Source: Ephydatia muelleri (Eukaryota; Porifera; Demospongiae; Spongillida; Spongillidae). Taken from it: a stretch of 64,000 nt of DNA. The position numbers and the translations under genes were made by a program. The stretch spans positions 2,472,829-2,536,828 of the forward strand of contig JABACO010000007.1 in NCBI GenBank assembly GCA_013339895.1, given 5' to 3'. Under the pieces are notes generated by a model. It worked only from the letters and a program-made list of their open reading frames with translations, did no database searches and was not told the DNA's origin. Every line of letters starts with the position of its first letter. The first letter of the stretch is position 1. Positions 38,940-51,646 of this stretch are shown here, piece after piece.

Positions 38940-39568
38940 TTAAGCAGAGCGCCAGGGTAACTGGGGTGGGAGTTTGGTGGCTATCCTCCACGATGGGTGT
39001 GGTCTCGAGAGGTTCCTTTCAAAAACCACGTAATCAATAACGTCCTTGGGTCTCTTCTCATCTCCACGCAAAAGTCTCCCTGCAGTGTCATACACTGCCA
39101 AGACCTTGGAACAAGACAAGATATGTTGTAACGACATATAGATTTAAACATGCATCATGCACACACAAGCACACATACACATACACACACACTCATCCTA
39201 CCCAAACAGTCACACACACAAACACAACCCATACACACGCACACACACACACACGCACACACACACATGCACACACACACATGCACACACACACACACAC
39301 ACACACACATGCACACACACACAAACACAACCCATACACACACACACATGCACACACACACGCACACACACACATGCACACACACACACATCCCACCCGT
39401 ACACATGATCACCTGCTTAGTATGCATCCTTACAACCACCTGGGCATAGAGATTGTCCTTGTCCATCAGGGGAGCTATCTTGGCACTAACCACTCTCGGC
39501 CTCTCCACATCCTCCACCATCTTCCACACAAACCTCTTGTTCTCAAACTCCTCTTTCAAACTCTGCAC

Positions 39569-39651
<83 letters not shown>

Positions 39652-40976
39652 TACGCAGGTTATTTTCATGTTAATGTGAATTTCACCAATATGAGTTCAT
39701 TTGTGCGTGCGTGTGTGTGTGTGTGTGTGTGCGCGTGCGTGTGTGTGTGTGTGTTGTGTGTGTGTGTATCGTGCATCATATATCCTTGCAACTATAGGGA
39801 TGTATAGTTACCATGGTATCGGACATATGTAACATAACAGCCTTCACTTCTATGGGTGGACTTTTTGGTGGGGGAGGGGGAGGGGGAGGGGGAGGGGGAG
39901 GGGTATTATGCTTAAGTACATGGTGAACTTGACAGTTCCCTCCAGTGGCAGGTGGAGGTGCGTAGACCTCGTCAAACACATGGCCTTACATTTGTGGCTC
40001 CTTCAGTGGTCAGCAATACCAGCTTCTCTTTGTCTTTTCTGTGGGAGAAGGGGAAGGAATGTTGTCATTTAGTACGTGCTCATCCGTGTCAAATGCACTA
40101 TGTCATACTTATAGGTGTGAGTGCATGGTTATCTAACCATTTGGTGGTATGGTGTAGCACCATTCTCTCCAACATCACACCCGCTTCACCAACCAATCAT
40201 GGTCGCACCTCAACCCCACCCCTCACCCACACACGCACACACCTCATCAAGGCCTCATTCACATCACAAAAGGCTTGCTGGGCCCAGCGGGCAAATGGGA
40301 TTGGCTGAAAGGGCTCGATCTTCTTCAGCCTACGCCTGATGACAGCACCCCTGCAAACACACACATACACACACAGGGTCAACGCCCAACGCAAATCGTT
40401 AAGACAGTTGTTTTATGTATTTGTTGACACTGTACATACGAGTAAATAACAGAAATACTGTCTTTGAACGCGCTCCATTTGTATTTCAGGCCCTAGTTGG
40501 GTAAGATTGAGTGACAACATCAACTAAACAAACTGAAATGACGACTTCACCTCCTTGGAAAATAATGACGGCTTTGCAAACTTTTCCAATGGTGCGGTCA
40601 CTATGGTTTGACCTGTCAGAGCACCAAAAACAGCAACGAGGTCAGGGCACGAGACAGGTTTTTTTTTTTGAAGCGCACAAAAATTTAAAATGTAAAAGCT
40701 CCACACACCCAAGCTCCAAATGTTTACTGGTAGAAGCAGCTCCGTCTGACTCCGCTCTGTTGATACCAGCGGTACTTTCGTGTTTCTAGTAGCCTGCTTT
40801 CGGGCCAACTTGCGCTGAAATGACTTGAACGGATCACGCGTGAAAGATCCATAGTTCTGCGCATAGCTTCGAGCTTGGATAAGCGCAGCCGGTGTCGCGT
40901 AGACCACTTTACAATACAGCTGTACATTCACTGTGCTAGAAATCTGCACCGCAAGCGGCACAAACCGCGCCGACAT
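38940..40976 (-). CDS. MRPL45: Mitochondrial ribosomal protein L45 (Tim44-like)
   Basis: Exons on the minus strand: 40728-40976 (from ATG; Arg/Ala/Ser-rich start fits a mitochondrial presequence), 40243-40350 ([20 protein letters not shown]), 39990-40038 ([16 protein letters not shown]), 39413-39562 ([19 protein letters not shown] and [15 protein letters not shown]) and 38940-39104 ([40 protein letters not shown], stop). The last four exons are phase-consistent and match MRPL45 (TVRMHTRQTLAIYDRFGRL, DVLEYVVFE, SWRMH as I recall). L45 is a large-subunit protein near the exit tunnel and binds the inner membrane. One exon between 40728 and 40350 is unresolved: phases do not match and the best candidate contains stops. 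The start is 104 bp from a divergent gene. Confidence 0.85.
39150..39400. repeat. CA-rich microsatellite in MRPL45 intron
   Basis: Interrupted (CA)n filling the last intron of MRPL45. Pure CA and TG arrays also lie at 39568-39649 and 39705-39768, and a G4A-type array at 39868-39903, in the preceding intron. Confidence 0.9.
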
Positions 40977-41080
40977 GCTGCCTAAGTACAGATAATTTGG
41001 TGTATACGGTATTGATTAATAAATAAACAAAGTGAGGAAAAAAAAAAAGTAAAAGGCAACGAAAGGGAAATTCAAGTGCT
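40977..41080. promoter_or_regulatory. Putative bidirectional promoter
   Basis: Only 104 bp separate the MRPL45 ATG (minus, 40976) from the ATG of the MYND gene (plus, 41081). Both 5' UTRs and any shared promoter must fit here or overlap the coding starts. The interval is AT-rich with an A run next to the plus gene. No TATA box can be assigned with confidence. Confidence 0.5.
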
Positions 41081-44000
41081 ATGATGTCAAAATTCTTTTC
41101 CGATGAAACGCTAGTCGATAAGTTTGTCGAAGCGTATACGGAAAAGATCTTCAGCGAGTCGAGACCATGCGAGCGCTGCGGGAAGATGGGCTCAGCGAGG
41201 AATCTATTCTGCGGGGTCTCCCCAAAATTCTACCTGCTCGACGATGGCGTAGTGGCGATACAACGCGTCCGCTGTCTGCGGTGTGAGAGGGACGACGGGG
41301 TGTGCTCGGACCCCGGTTTCCCGCCCGACGCTCCCCCAGAAATGAGACTCCCTATCTTCTCCCACGAAGCACGCCGATGCCTGCTCAAGGTCACGCACTT
41401 CGAGGTGCTCCAGGACCTCATGGAGCTACTGCAGGTGGCGGCCATCGACGACAACCAGGACAGAAGAAGCGAGCACACAGAGATCGCGAGGTTCATGTTC
41501 GACAACGTCCGGCGCGTGTGCGAGGAGTGGTGCCGGGACGAGTACGCCGACCTCCGCCAGAAGAAGTACCTACGCCTGTACAGGGAGACCCAGGTCACGT
41601 GCTACGCGGACTCCACCCAGGTCCCGTACTACAGGCCGAGCCTCGCGTGCGACGGTTCCTCGGAGTACCGCGAGATGTACGACATGATGGGACGCAGTTT
41701 CCAAGGGAACCGCAACAAGATCCTCTGCCTCCTCGACCTCATCAAGGACACTCTCATCGATCGCCCGACCCAGTCCATCTTCTGGTGCTGGGTGGCCCTG
41801 GTCATGACCCACGTGGATCGCTGCGACGAGTTTGTCGGGACCTATCCGGGTCAGGTGAGCACGTCCAGTGTGGAGTACAAGGACCTGGAGCGCCGCCTCA
41901 TGTCTCTCGAGCTCCCCCTCGGCATCAGGAAGATCCCCGTGGCCTTCATCCTCTTCGAGATGCCGCGATTCTACCACTACTTGGCGTTTCTGCCGCGGCG
42001 GGAAAAGGGCGGGTACGTCGGTTGTCGCCGCAACGACGGCAACAAGGGCGAAGCGCCTCTGTCTTTCCTGACGGAGGCGGAGGTGCGGGCCCTTAGGGTG
42101 GCGCAGAGGGAAGTCTCGGCAGCCGTCATGGAGAGGAAAAACTCTCCCTTTGCCCCTGTTGCCTCCACCGTCTACTGCCTTCGCGACGATCCCAAGGGTG
42201 CAGGCAGGGCGGAGTCGCACACCCCGAAGATGCTAACCGGAGATGAGTTCAAGTCAGAGCTGTACGATCAGATCAAGTCCCGCCTCGAGCCCTCCGTCGC
42301 CGTGGCGGCGCTCATGAAGGTGGAGCAGATCGGGCTGGAGAACCTCATGAAGCGATGCAACGAGCAGGTGGACGAGACAGGGAAGCTGCGACCACCACCG
42401 CTGCCTAGCGCCGCTTCTGACGTCGCCTCTGCCAGTAGCGAACCAGCAGGGTCTGCGAAGAGCGAAGGCATGCAGACCAGTGGCGGCAACGTTGCTCCCA
42501 AATCTGCCGTCCTCGTCAAGACCCCCTCCTCTTCCAACGTCCCCACCACCGCGGCAACCACCACCATCTCCACCCCCTACTCTTCTTCCTCCATACTACC
42601 CAGTCCAGGCAAGTTTTCCTCTCTCACCTTCCCCCCCGATGCCAAACCCACCCCCCCGTTCAGCACCTGGGTGACCAACCCCCCCGAGAATCTCCCCGAC
42701 AAGCTGCGCGACGCCCTCGCCAGCTTGCCCCGCGTGACCGAACCCGTGGACTACATGCGTTTCATCGTGGCCGAGGTGGACATGGAGGTGCTGCGTCGGT
42801 ACAAGCAACCCTGCGCGGAGGGGAAGGTGGGAACGGCCCTCCTGGTGGCCTCGGAGAGGGGCCAGGTGGAGCACATCGTGACCAACCCGAACGACATCGT
42901 GGGAGTCCGGGCGTACATGTGCCACAAGTACCAGATCTTCGTGCCCCCCGAGGGGGATGGCTACAAGTACTACGTGGAGGAGCAGAAGAGGATAGAGAAG
43001 TTCATCGAGGACTGCGGAGAGGAGGAACTGAGGCTCCTCATGATGACCACCGACACCATGACCAAGGAGATCGCCACCAAGAGGTACCGGGAAGTTCTGG
43101 CGGCCAAGGCGGGGCCGCCACCCCCGGAGAAGGCGAAGGCAGACCTCAAGAAGAGACTCAAGTCGTCCATCGAGAGTCGAAAGAACATGCTTTCTCCGAG
43201 ACAGCTCCCGGCCTCGGCCTTTCAGAAGTCGCGGAGCGGTGGAGGGTACATCGTCCCTTTTGCCAACGGAGCAGACGACCTGTCGGGGATCCCGTTCACG
43301 ACCAACTGGACGGAGAAGATGATGGAGTATTTGGACGAGTACATAGAGAAAGGGGTGAAGCAGGCGAGGGAGAGGAACCAGAGAAAAGACTTTGATAGTG
43401 ATTTGGAAGGGGACCTGAAGACGATATCGTCCATCGGGTTCCCCATGGCTGTGGCGAAGCTGAGCATACTTGAGCTGTACAGGCACGCTCTGTGGACTGA
43501 CACGGACGAGGTGTTCCAGAAGTACAACCAGGAGAAGAAGGAGAGGGAGGAAGAGGCGAGGATGAAGAGGGAGATGAAGAAGATGAAGAAGGAGAAGAGG
43601 TGGAAGGGAAAGCAAGGTGTGGGGCGCACGCATTCTTATTGTGTGACATGTTTGTATGTGTATGTATATGTGTGTGTTGTGTATGTGTGTGTGTGTGTGT
43701 CTGTGTGTGTATGTATATGTGTGTGTGTATTGCTTGTGTGTTTTTGTATGTATATATGTAGGTGTGTGTGTGTGTTTATTCAGAATATGTGGACAGGTGC
43801 GACTACCATAAATGTTATGGATTAACAGGTTTGTCTGATTTTACTGTGTGTGTTTAACTGCAGCATATATGCTCCTTTAAACAACCTATCTTTGCATTCA
43901 TGTAAGATTTATTCTTCAGTTTTTGTCTCAATTTATTTTTGTATTCTATTTGATTGGTCATGTTTGCACACAGAATTAATTCACTAATTTCATTTGAACT

Positions 44001-45576
44001 GGTTGTTCTTGTTAACTCATTGCATCACACCATTTCCACGTACACACTTGCACACACATACACGCACACGTACACACACATGCACACTTGCATACACGCA
44101 CACGTACACACACATGCACACTTGCACACACATACACGCACACGTACACACACATGCACACTTGCACACACATACACGCACACGTACACACACATGCACA
44201 CTTGCACACACATACACGCACACGTACACACACATGCACACTTGCATACACGCACACGTACACACACACATGCACACTTGCACACACATACACGCACACG
44301 TACACACACATGCACACTTGCACACACATACACGCACGTGTACACACACACTTGCACACACATACACGCACACGTACACACACACATGCACACTTGCACA
44401 CACATACACGCACGCGTACACACAGTTGAGCTCATGGATGCTGCTTTCAGTACAGTGGCTGCAAAGCAAAGTGGCTACATCCCTGAAGCCACAGCCGCAA
44501 AGCCACCGCAAGCAAAGACCAAAGCCTCCCGGAACTCCCGCGAAGAGACTAAGCCCCAGGAGGGCCCCAATGCACAGCCTCCCGTCAGCAAATCTGCAGG
44601 TGCCGGGGTCTGTGATAAAACCCCTTCAAGCTTAGTGGTCCGGGACGCAGATCCCCCCGGGGACAATGTACCCCCAGGGAGAGTGTTGTCTCAGGCGACC
44701 GCCGAGGAACAAATGTCTGCAGGGAAAAAGAAGAAGAAGAAGAGGTCTGGCAAGGTGGGAGGAGAAGGAGAAGGGGGAGGAGGTAGTGGTAAGTCGGGTG
44801 ACGGAGGTCCTTGCACAGCGGCAGGGCCATCCAGTAAGGAAATGACGAGAGACACCAGTGCGAGGGATCCGGAGTTGGGCCAGGCTGTGGGCACTGGGGA
44901 CCTGTCGACAGCCGCAGGCGGAACTGATGGGGAGGCGAAGGGAAGGTCTTCCGATGTGAGACCCCCGGCTGGGCACGGCGAGAAGGTGGACTCGAGGACT
45001 GAACTGTTATCCGAAGGGGACAGCTTGCCAGCGAGGGTGCGAGAGGGAAGGGAGGATCGGGAGAGGGTGGGAGGGTGTGGCGACGGGGGGAAGCTGCAAG
45101 GCAGCAGGAAGGGTGAACTTCTGGAAGGGACCAAGTGGAGTGAAAAATGCGATGAATCAGAGAGGACAGAATCAAAGTTTCGAGTTCAGAAATCTAGCGA
45201 CGCCATTGTCACACACCTGACGCAGGATTATACCTCCACCTTCATCGTCACCCCAGACAACGGCCCACACTCTCTGAAGAACAACAGTACCTCGGGCAGG
45301 CTCAGAGAAGTGACCAATCAGGAGGATGTTGCCATGCCAACCACGGAGGGTCTGTCCAGTGGCACCTTGTTGCCCCATGGCAATGCGAAGGTGAAAAAAA
45401 CAGCCCGAGACAAGTTCAAGGAGTGTGAGAACTGCCACATGGAGATATCGGACAAGATCCGGGTGTGTTCGGCTTGCAAGAGAGTGGCCTACTGCAACAG
45501 TAACTGCCAGAAGGAACACTGGAAGCTACATAAGCAGGCGTGCTCCCACTACCTCAAGAAGGACGTTACAGGGTAG
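41081..45576 (+). CDS. Large protein with C-terminal MYND zinc finger, paralogue 1
   Basis: Exon 1 41081-43616 and exon 2 44426-45576, joined in phase 1; 1228 residues. Seen: an N-terminal CERC ... CLRC pair, a putative zinc site shared with paralogue 2; conserved blocks [30 protein letters not shown] and [17 protein letters not shown]; a Ser/Thr/Pro-rich linker; and a Lys/Glu-rich coiled segment before the splice. Exon 2 is low complexity with [10 protein letters not shown] and ends in a MYND finger ([37 protein letters not shown]). MYND fingers bind proline-rich peptides and are common in co-repressors and methyltransferases. No SET domain is seen. The N-terminal domain is unknown to me. 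Exon 1 is GC-rich compared with the AT-rich surroundings. The intron is CA/TG-rich. Confidence 0.8.
44038..44425. repeat. CA-rich tandem repeat in the MYND-1 intron
   Basis: Units based on CACACATACACGCACACGTA plus CACACACATGCACACTTG, about 38 bp and roughly 9 copies, ending at the exon-2 acceptor. Exon 2 could be read through upstream into this repeat, but the splice phase supports 44426 as the exon start. Confidence 0.93.
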
Positions 45577-45864
45577 TTCTGCTATGCCGATTGACCAATG
45601 AAACTGAAAAAGAACATATGTTGTCTTGTAATTCCCAATTGCAGTTAATGTCATTATTATGGTAGCCATGAGTACCTATGATCCTTACCATGAATAAATG
45701 GAGCAATAAAATGACCTAACAAAGCCAAGTGCGTGCATTTGAATTCATGACTCGTAGATACATGTACAGTTATCTAGAAACTGACAGATGCATGATGTCA
45801 TCGTTAAGGTTACGAAAACATTTACGGCACTCCGTTATTTAGAAAAACTTTTTTTTTTTAAATA
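45577..45864 (+). terminator. 3' end of MYND-1 with polyadenylation signals
   Basis: Two AATAAA hexamers at 45693-45698 and 45705-45710, about 120 bp after the stop, are the likely poly(A) signals. The next gene starts at 45865, so only about 150 bp is left for its promoter and 5' UTR. Confidence 0.65.
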
Positions 45865-48800
45865 ATGGCTAATCAGCCGTCGTACGTCAAGCCGGACCAT
45901 AACGACGATGACTTCAGCAAGCGGCTGCACAGCGTTCTCGTGGAGAAGGTACTGTCGAAGCGCTGTCGCTACTGTGGCGTCCTTCGCGACAAGACCTCCC
46001 TCCTCTCTGACGTCCTGGAGATATACATGCTCGACATCGGAGTGGTCGCCCTTGCCCAAATCCAGTGTCGCAAGTGCTACAAGACGGACACGGCGTCGTC
46101 GAACGGGGCCATCCTGGACGACCTCCCGGAGGAAATGAAAGTGCGGCCCACCATGTCCGACATAGCCGCGAATCACGCCCTCATCCAACACAACGAGATA
46201 CTCCACGACCTCCTCGAACTCATGCTCGTGGCGGCCACGGACGACCAAGACATCCGCAGGGAGCAGCACACCGGGATGGCCTCGTTCATGTTCGACAACG
46301 CCCGCCGCGTGTGCGAGGAATGGTGCCGAGGAGAGTTCGCCGAGCTCCGCCATCTTAAGTACCTCCGTCTCCGCGCCGAAACCCTGCTCACGCTCCCGCA
46401 GATACCGACCAGCATATCGCCCGAGTACGTCGAGATGTACCAGATGATGTGCCGCACGTTCTCGGCCCACAGGGACAAGGTGCTCATCCTACTCGACCTC
46501 CTCAAGGATACGCTGTTCAACAGCCCCACCGCCCACTCCTTCATGATGTGGGTCACCGTGGCGATGATGCACGTCGAACGCTACACGGACTTCAAAAGAA
46601 TTTACTGCGGTGGTGCGGGCAACGACATGAAGTTCGACAAGGGGGAATTCGAGAGCGTCGTGGAGCGCTACCTCACCTTGGATATGCCCATCGGGGTCAA
46701 GAAGATCCCTGTGGTGTTTGTCCTCTTTGAGCTCCCTCGCTTCTACCACTACGTGAAGCTCCTCACCAAGATGTCTGGACCCCCAGCGCCCGATGTCCGG
46801 AAGGTGTTCCTGAACAGGAGCCAGAGCGCCTCGTACCGGTCCATCGACAGTCGCGCCGAGATGAACCCCTCGGGTCTCGAACGCGTCAGGAGACTGGGGA
46901 CCCTGGTGTGGCCGCAGAAGCACCTCGACAACCTGAACCAGAAGAACGAGGAGGAGCAGAGGAAGTTCTACGAGCGTCACCATAGCGATGACGACGACGA
47001 GGGCGAGGAGAGAGGGGGCGGGGGCTCCGCGGCGACAAAGGGAAAGTCCTCCAGCAGCAGCAGCAAGATCCCGAGTTTCCTCCGGCGGAAGGGCTGGGAA
47101 CCGCACTTCCGTAAGGATCTCCTCCCCCCGCCCCCAACCCCCCTCATCCCAAGCATCCTGCTGGACCCCTCGTCTGCCATGATGCGCTACGCCGGCTCCG
47201 TGCCCAACCCCCTGGACTCGCACGGGAGGCCGCGGGAGAAGAAGACGATCATCGTGGCGACCGTCGACACGGAGACGCTCAAGAAGCAAGGGTACCACCT
47301 GGAGGGCACCTGCGATAAGGCCACCATCATCACCTCTGAGGACGGCACCACCATCTTGGAAGGGACGGCCACGGCAGAGGACATCCAGGCGTGCGTCTCC
47401 AAGGACTACGACGTCTACGCTCACCAGGAAGGGACCGGCTACCTCACCTTCCAGCCGGAGTCCACCAAGGGGCCGACGCACCTCGCCTCCGTCGCCAAAG
47501 GGTACGCCGACCCGCGGCAGGGGCTGGAGGGGTGCCTGACGCAGCACGGGCTCGCTGGGCGGAGCCAAGATCCGACCCCTCCCTCGGAGTATCCCGCGTC
47601 TCCGGGATCGCGATACGCGTCGTCGGCCGCAGGTTTGAGGCAGGACCAGCTTAGGAAGAAGTTGAGGGAGAAGCAGAAGGCTCTGCGGTCAGGCATAAAG
47701 CCCAAGGCCTCCCAGACGCTGCTCTCGTACACCGGGCTAGACAGCACCTCTGCCGGCTACCTGGCCATTCCTTTCAACCCCTTGGTGGACGGCCCCCTGG
47801 GGGCCCACGTGATGGGAGCGGTGGATCACCTCAAGGAGCAGACGAGGCAGTACAAGCAGGAGCAGAAGAGGAACAAGTACAAGTACAAGGAGCCGTGTTC
47901 GGTTTATGCTCCTCCCCCTCCTCCTCCTCCCCAGCGCTTGGACACCTGCGAGCGAGGGTTTGCCTCTCCGTCGCTATCTGAGGCCTTCAAGAAGACCGAC
48001 CACTCCGCCGTGAAGGCCTACGTACTGAACAAGGATATGGACCTGATGAACATGCTGGATGAGAAGGGGTTAATGATGCCTGTGGAGGATGAGATGAAGG
48101 GTGAAGTGAAGAAGAAAAAGAATAAAAACAAGCGACCTGTGGAAGGTAATGGAGCACTGCTGAGGGTTATTGTGTGGAAGGTAATGGAGCATTGCTGAGG
48201 GTTATTGTGTGGAAGGTAATGGAGCAGGTTATTGTGTGGAAGGTAATGGAGCACTGCTGAGGGTTATTGTGTGGAAGGTAATGGAGCATTGCTGAGGGTT
48301 ATTGTGTGGAAGGTAATGGAGCACTGCTGAGGGTTATTGTGTGGAAGGTAATGGAGCACTGCTGAGGGTTATTGTGTGGAAGGTAATGGAGCACTGCTGA
48401 GGGTTATTGTGTGGAAGGTAATGGAGCACTGCTGAGGGTTATTGTGTGCTGCTGCAATTTGTCTTCACTTGCTGTGGGCAGATCCTATATAGGGTTTTGT
48501 GTTGCGGGCATGGTTTGGCGTTGAAATCATTAGGAAGCTTGCCCGTTGTTCAAGCAAAGCCCGATGCATTTATATGTACAACTTGCACTCTATTTAAATA
48601 GCGCCATTTTCCCCCCTACTTCCACTTCTTCTTTACACGCACAACTCAATTTACAAATATCGTCAAAATCTGAAATGCACATCAAAATGCAGCATTCGAC
48701 TTCTGGATGTCATTCTAAATGTGATTTCGAAGCTTGGTTCAGTTTTCAATATAAAGTGAAAATGCCCTTCATGTGCCCTACATGTACTCTACATGTACTC

Positions 48801-51646
48801 TACATGAACGTGATTTCTAGAGAAAACCATTCTTGAACTGATGTAATAACAACTCTTAATGCTTAATATATTCTTATGTAGCAAAAGAATGTGTGTAATA
48901 TAAATGGAGAAAAACGGTTTTTGAAATTGGAAAAGTTGTATTGCCATTTGGGGATTAAATTCTCGTCCTAAAGCTGGTGCAGCAAATTCATTAAGCAGAA
49001 CACTCATACAATGATCTTTCTTGAAAAGCTTATTTGCAAGATGTTTAGTTGTTCATTCTATCAAATTCAATGTATCTCATTTCCTTGCTGCTTCGCACCA
49101 CCCAATCCCACACACCACCCAATCCTACACACCACCCAATCCTACACACCACCCAATCCTACACATCACCCAATCCCACACACCACCCAATCCCACACAA
49201 CCACCCAATCCTACACACCACCCAATCCTACACACCACCCAATCCCACACACCACCCAATCCCACACACCACCCATCCTACACACCACCCAATCCACCAC
49301 CACCCAATCCTACACACCACCCAATCCTACACACCACCCAATCCCACACCCCCAATCCTACCACCACCCATCCTCCACACACCCAATCCTACACACCACC
49401 CAATCCTACACTCACCCACCCACACACCACCCATCCCACACACCCACCCAATCCTACACACCACCCATCCTACACACCACCCATCCCACACACCCCAATC
49501 CCACACACCCACCCAATCCTACACACCACCCAATCCCACACACCCCCCAATCCTACACACCACCCAATCCTACCACCACCCAATCCCCCACACCACCCAT
49601 CCTACACACCACCCATCCTACACCACCACCCAATCCTACCACCACCCATCCTACACATCGCCCAATCCTCCCCCACCCCCCAATCCCACCCACCACCCCA
49701 ATCCTCACACCACCCCTCCTCACACCACCCATCCTACACACCACCCAATCCTACACACCACCCAATCCTACACACCACCCAATCCTACACACCACCCAAT
49801 CCTACACATCCCCAATCCTACACACCACCAATCCTACACACCACCCAATCCCACACATCCCCAATCCCTTTGTTGGTAGTTTACTTGTAATCCGTGTCTT
49901 GTGAACAGGTTTGAGTACATTGTTTAGTGTTGATGCATTTGAATGTGATGGTTGAAAGCCACAGTTATTTGTGCTCCTACATGTATCTTTGCCCTTTTTA
50001 AAGTTCTTTTTTTTTGCATTGATGTGTTCTGTTGTATACATATTTTATCATTAACTGTGTACAGTGTATATATCGATATTTTTCTCCCACTAGCCAAGGA
50101 CCTCCCTCCCAGCAGGATTGACATGCAGGAGGAGAAGGGGGAGTGGTCACCACCTTCCTCCAGAGAGGGCTATGCCAGCTTGATGACGACATCATCCAAC
50201 CAAGTCCCCATCCGTGATGTAGGAAAAGGTAAGAGACAAGCTGCATTCCAGAAAGTAACTCACAACCAGCTCGGAGGGAGGGTAACTGGATGGGAGGAGC
50301 TGCTGAAGTACAGTCACCTCCCACCACTGGTGCATGGGGGTGCCTCCCACCACTGGTACATGGGGGTGCCTCCCACCACTGGTACATGGGTGCCTCCCAC
50401 CACTGGTGCATGGGGGTACCTCCCACCACTGGTGCATGGGGGTGCCTCCCACCACTGGTGCATGGGGGTGCCTCCCACCACTGGTGCATGGGGGTGCCTC
50501 CCACCACTGGTGCATGGGTGCCTCCCACCACTGGTGCATGGGTGCCTCCCACCACTGGTGTATGGGGGTGCCTCCCACCACTGGTGCATGGGTGCCTCCC
50601 ACAGAGGGAAAACATCAAAACTGAAACCGTTCCGTAGCAATTTGAAATCTGAGAATGTCTTGTTTTTCTCCAGAGGAAACAGTGAGAGACGAGAGGGAAG
50701 GCTTGGAGGGAAGCGAGGAAGCCAAGAAGAAGAAGAAAAAGAAGAAGAAGAAAAGGAAGACTGCAGGTTGTTTGTGTGTAACCCTCGTCTCTCTTTGTTT
50801 GAAGATTGGCCGGTTGCGTTTGCTCATTTATATTCCATCACATTTGCACCTTCTCCTCTTTACAACTCGACATGTACGTGCCCTGCTGCTTCCCCCCTTT
50901 GAATTCTACATTCCAAATACTCTTCCCTAGCCATCATAGTTCTCTCTTCCACCCGTAATGATACAACATGCGCAGTTCTCTCCCTATTGTACGATTTTGT
51001 ACTGTACCCTGTCACGCTCAATCGCAATGTCTACCTTTTTCTAGGTGAGGATCCAGTACGCGGACCTCAAACAGAAGACAGAGTCCCTGAGGCCAGCAAT
51101 TGTGTGACCGAGAATAGAGATCACATGACTAATACTGGAGATCACATGACTAGTACTGGAGATCACACGACTAGTACTGGAGAACACACTGGAGAGTGTT
51201 CGACCAAGTCCGGAGATCATGTAACTCAGGGTAGAGAGCCAGATGCAGAATTCGAACCTCGAAAAATCACGGGCAGTTCAGCCAATGGAAATGTGACCGC
51301 ACCCCCTACATTAAGCCTTTCGGGCGGAGCAAGTCGAGAGGCAGTCGAAACTCTGAAACAATCGAACACAATCGGAGAAGTGACCAATCAGGAGGATGTT
51401 GCCATGCCAACCACGGAGGGTCTGTCCAGCGGCACCTTGTCGCCCCATGGCAATGCGAAGGTGAAAAAAACGGCCCGAGACAAGTTCAAGGAGTGTGAGA
51501 ACTGCCACATGGAGATATCGGACAAGATCCGGGTGTGTTCAGCTTGCAAGAGAGTGGCCTACTGCAACAATAACTGCCAGAAGGAACACTGGAAGCTACA
51601 TAAGCAGGGGTGCTCCCACTACCTCAAGAAGGACGTTACAGGGTAG
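45865..51646 (+). CDS. Large protein with C-terminal MYND zinc finger, paralogue 2
   Basis: Four phase-consistent exons: 45865-48145, 50094-50228, 50674-50766, 51045-51646; 1036 residues. Exon 1 parallels paralogue 1: CRYC ... [59 protein letters not shown], then a low-complexity linker and PPPPPPP. Exon 3 is almost pure Lys/Glu. Exon 4 has four repeats of the type GDHMTSTGDHTTSTG and the MYND finger ([37 protein letters not shown]). The last ~267 bp are nearly identical to paralogue 1, although exon 1 is strongly diverged. The 5' splice site of exon 1 is embedded in a minisatellite. Function unknown; a MYND protein-binding scaffold is inferred. Confidence 0.8.
48135..48448. repeat. 35-bp minisatellite that contains the exon-1 splice donor
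   Basis: About nine units of GGTTATTGTGTGGAAGGTAA plus TGGAGCACTGCTGAG. The first unit overlaps the end of exon 1, and each unit repeats GGAAGGTAATGG, the exon-intron border itself. Confidence 0.95.
49098..49865. repeat. 15-bp minisatellite in a MYND-2 intron
   Basis: About 50 units of ACACCACCCAATCCT/CCC with small deletions. It gives Pro/Thr/His-rich spurious ORFs in three plus frames. Confidence 0.96.
50318..50602. repeat. ~24-26-bp minisatellite in a MYND-2 intron
   Basis: About 11 units of CTCCCACCACTGGTGCATGG plus GGGTGC. Confidence 0.95.

Noticed and set aside
39930..39979. [13 protein letters not shown] frame as an MRPL45 exon
   Set aside because: It looks a little like the N-terminal part of MRPL45 but lies downstream of later exons, so the order is wrong.
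40560..40624. Missing second exon of MRPL45
   Set aside because: Length and phase would fit between exon 1 and 40350, but the required frame has two stops, so I did not include it.
41570..42220. Minus-strand ORF of 216 codons and other ORFs antisense to the MYND exons (42596-43633, 46489-47568)
   Set aside because: Shadow frames caused by GC-rich codon bias of the real plus-strand exons; no domains.
49011..49904. Three overlapping ORFs of 276-297 codons rich in HPTHHPI
   Set aside because: Frames of a 15-bp minisatellite in a MYND-2 intron; exon phases skip it.
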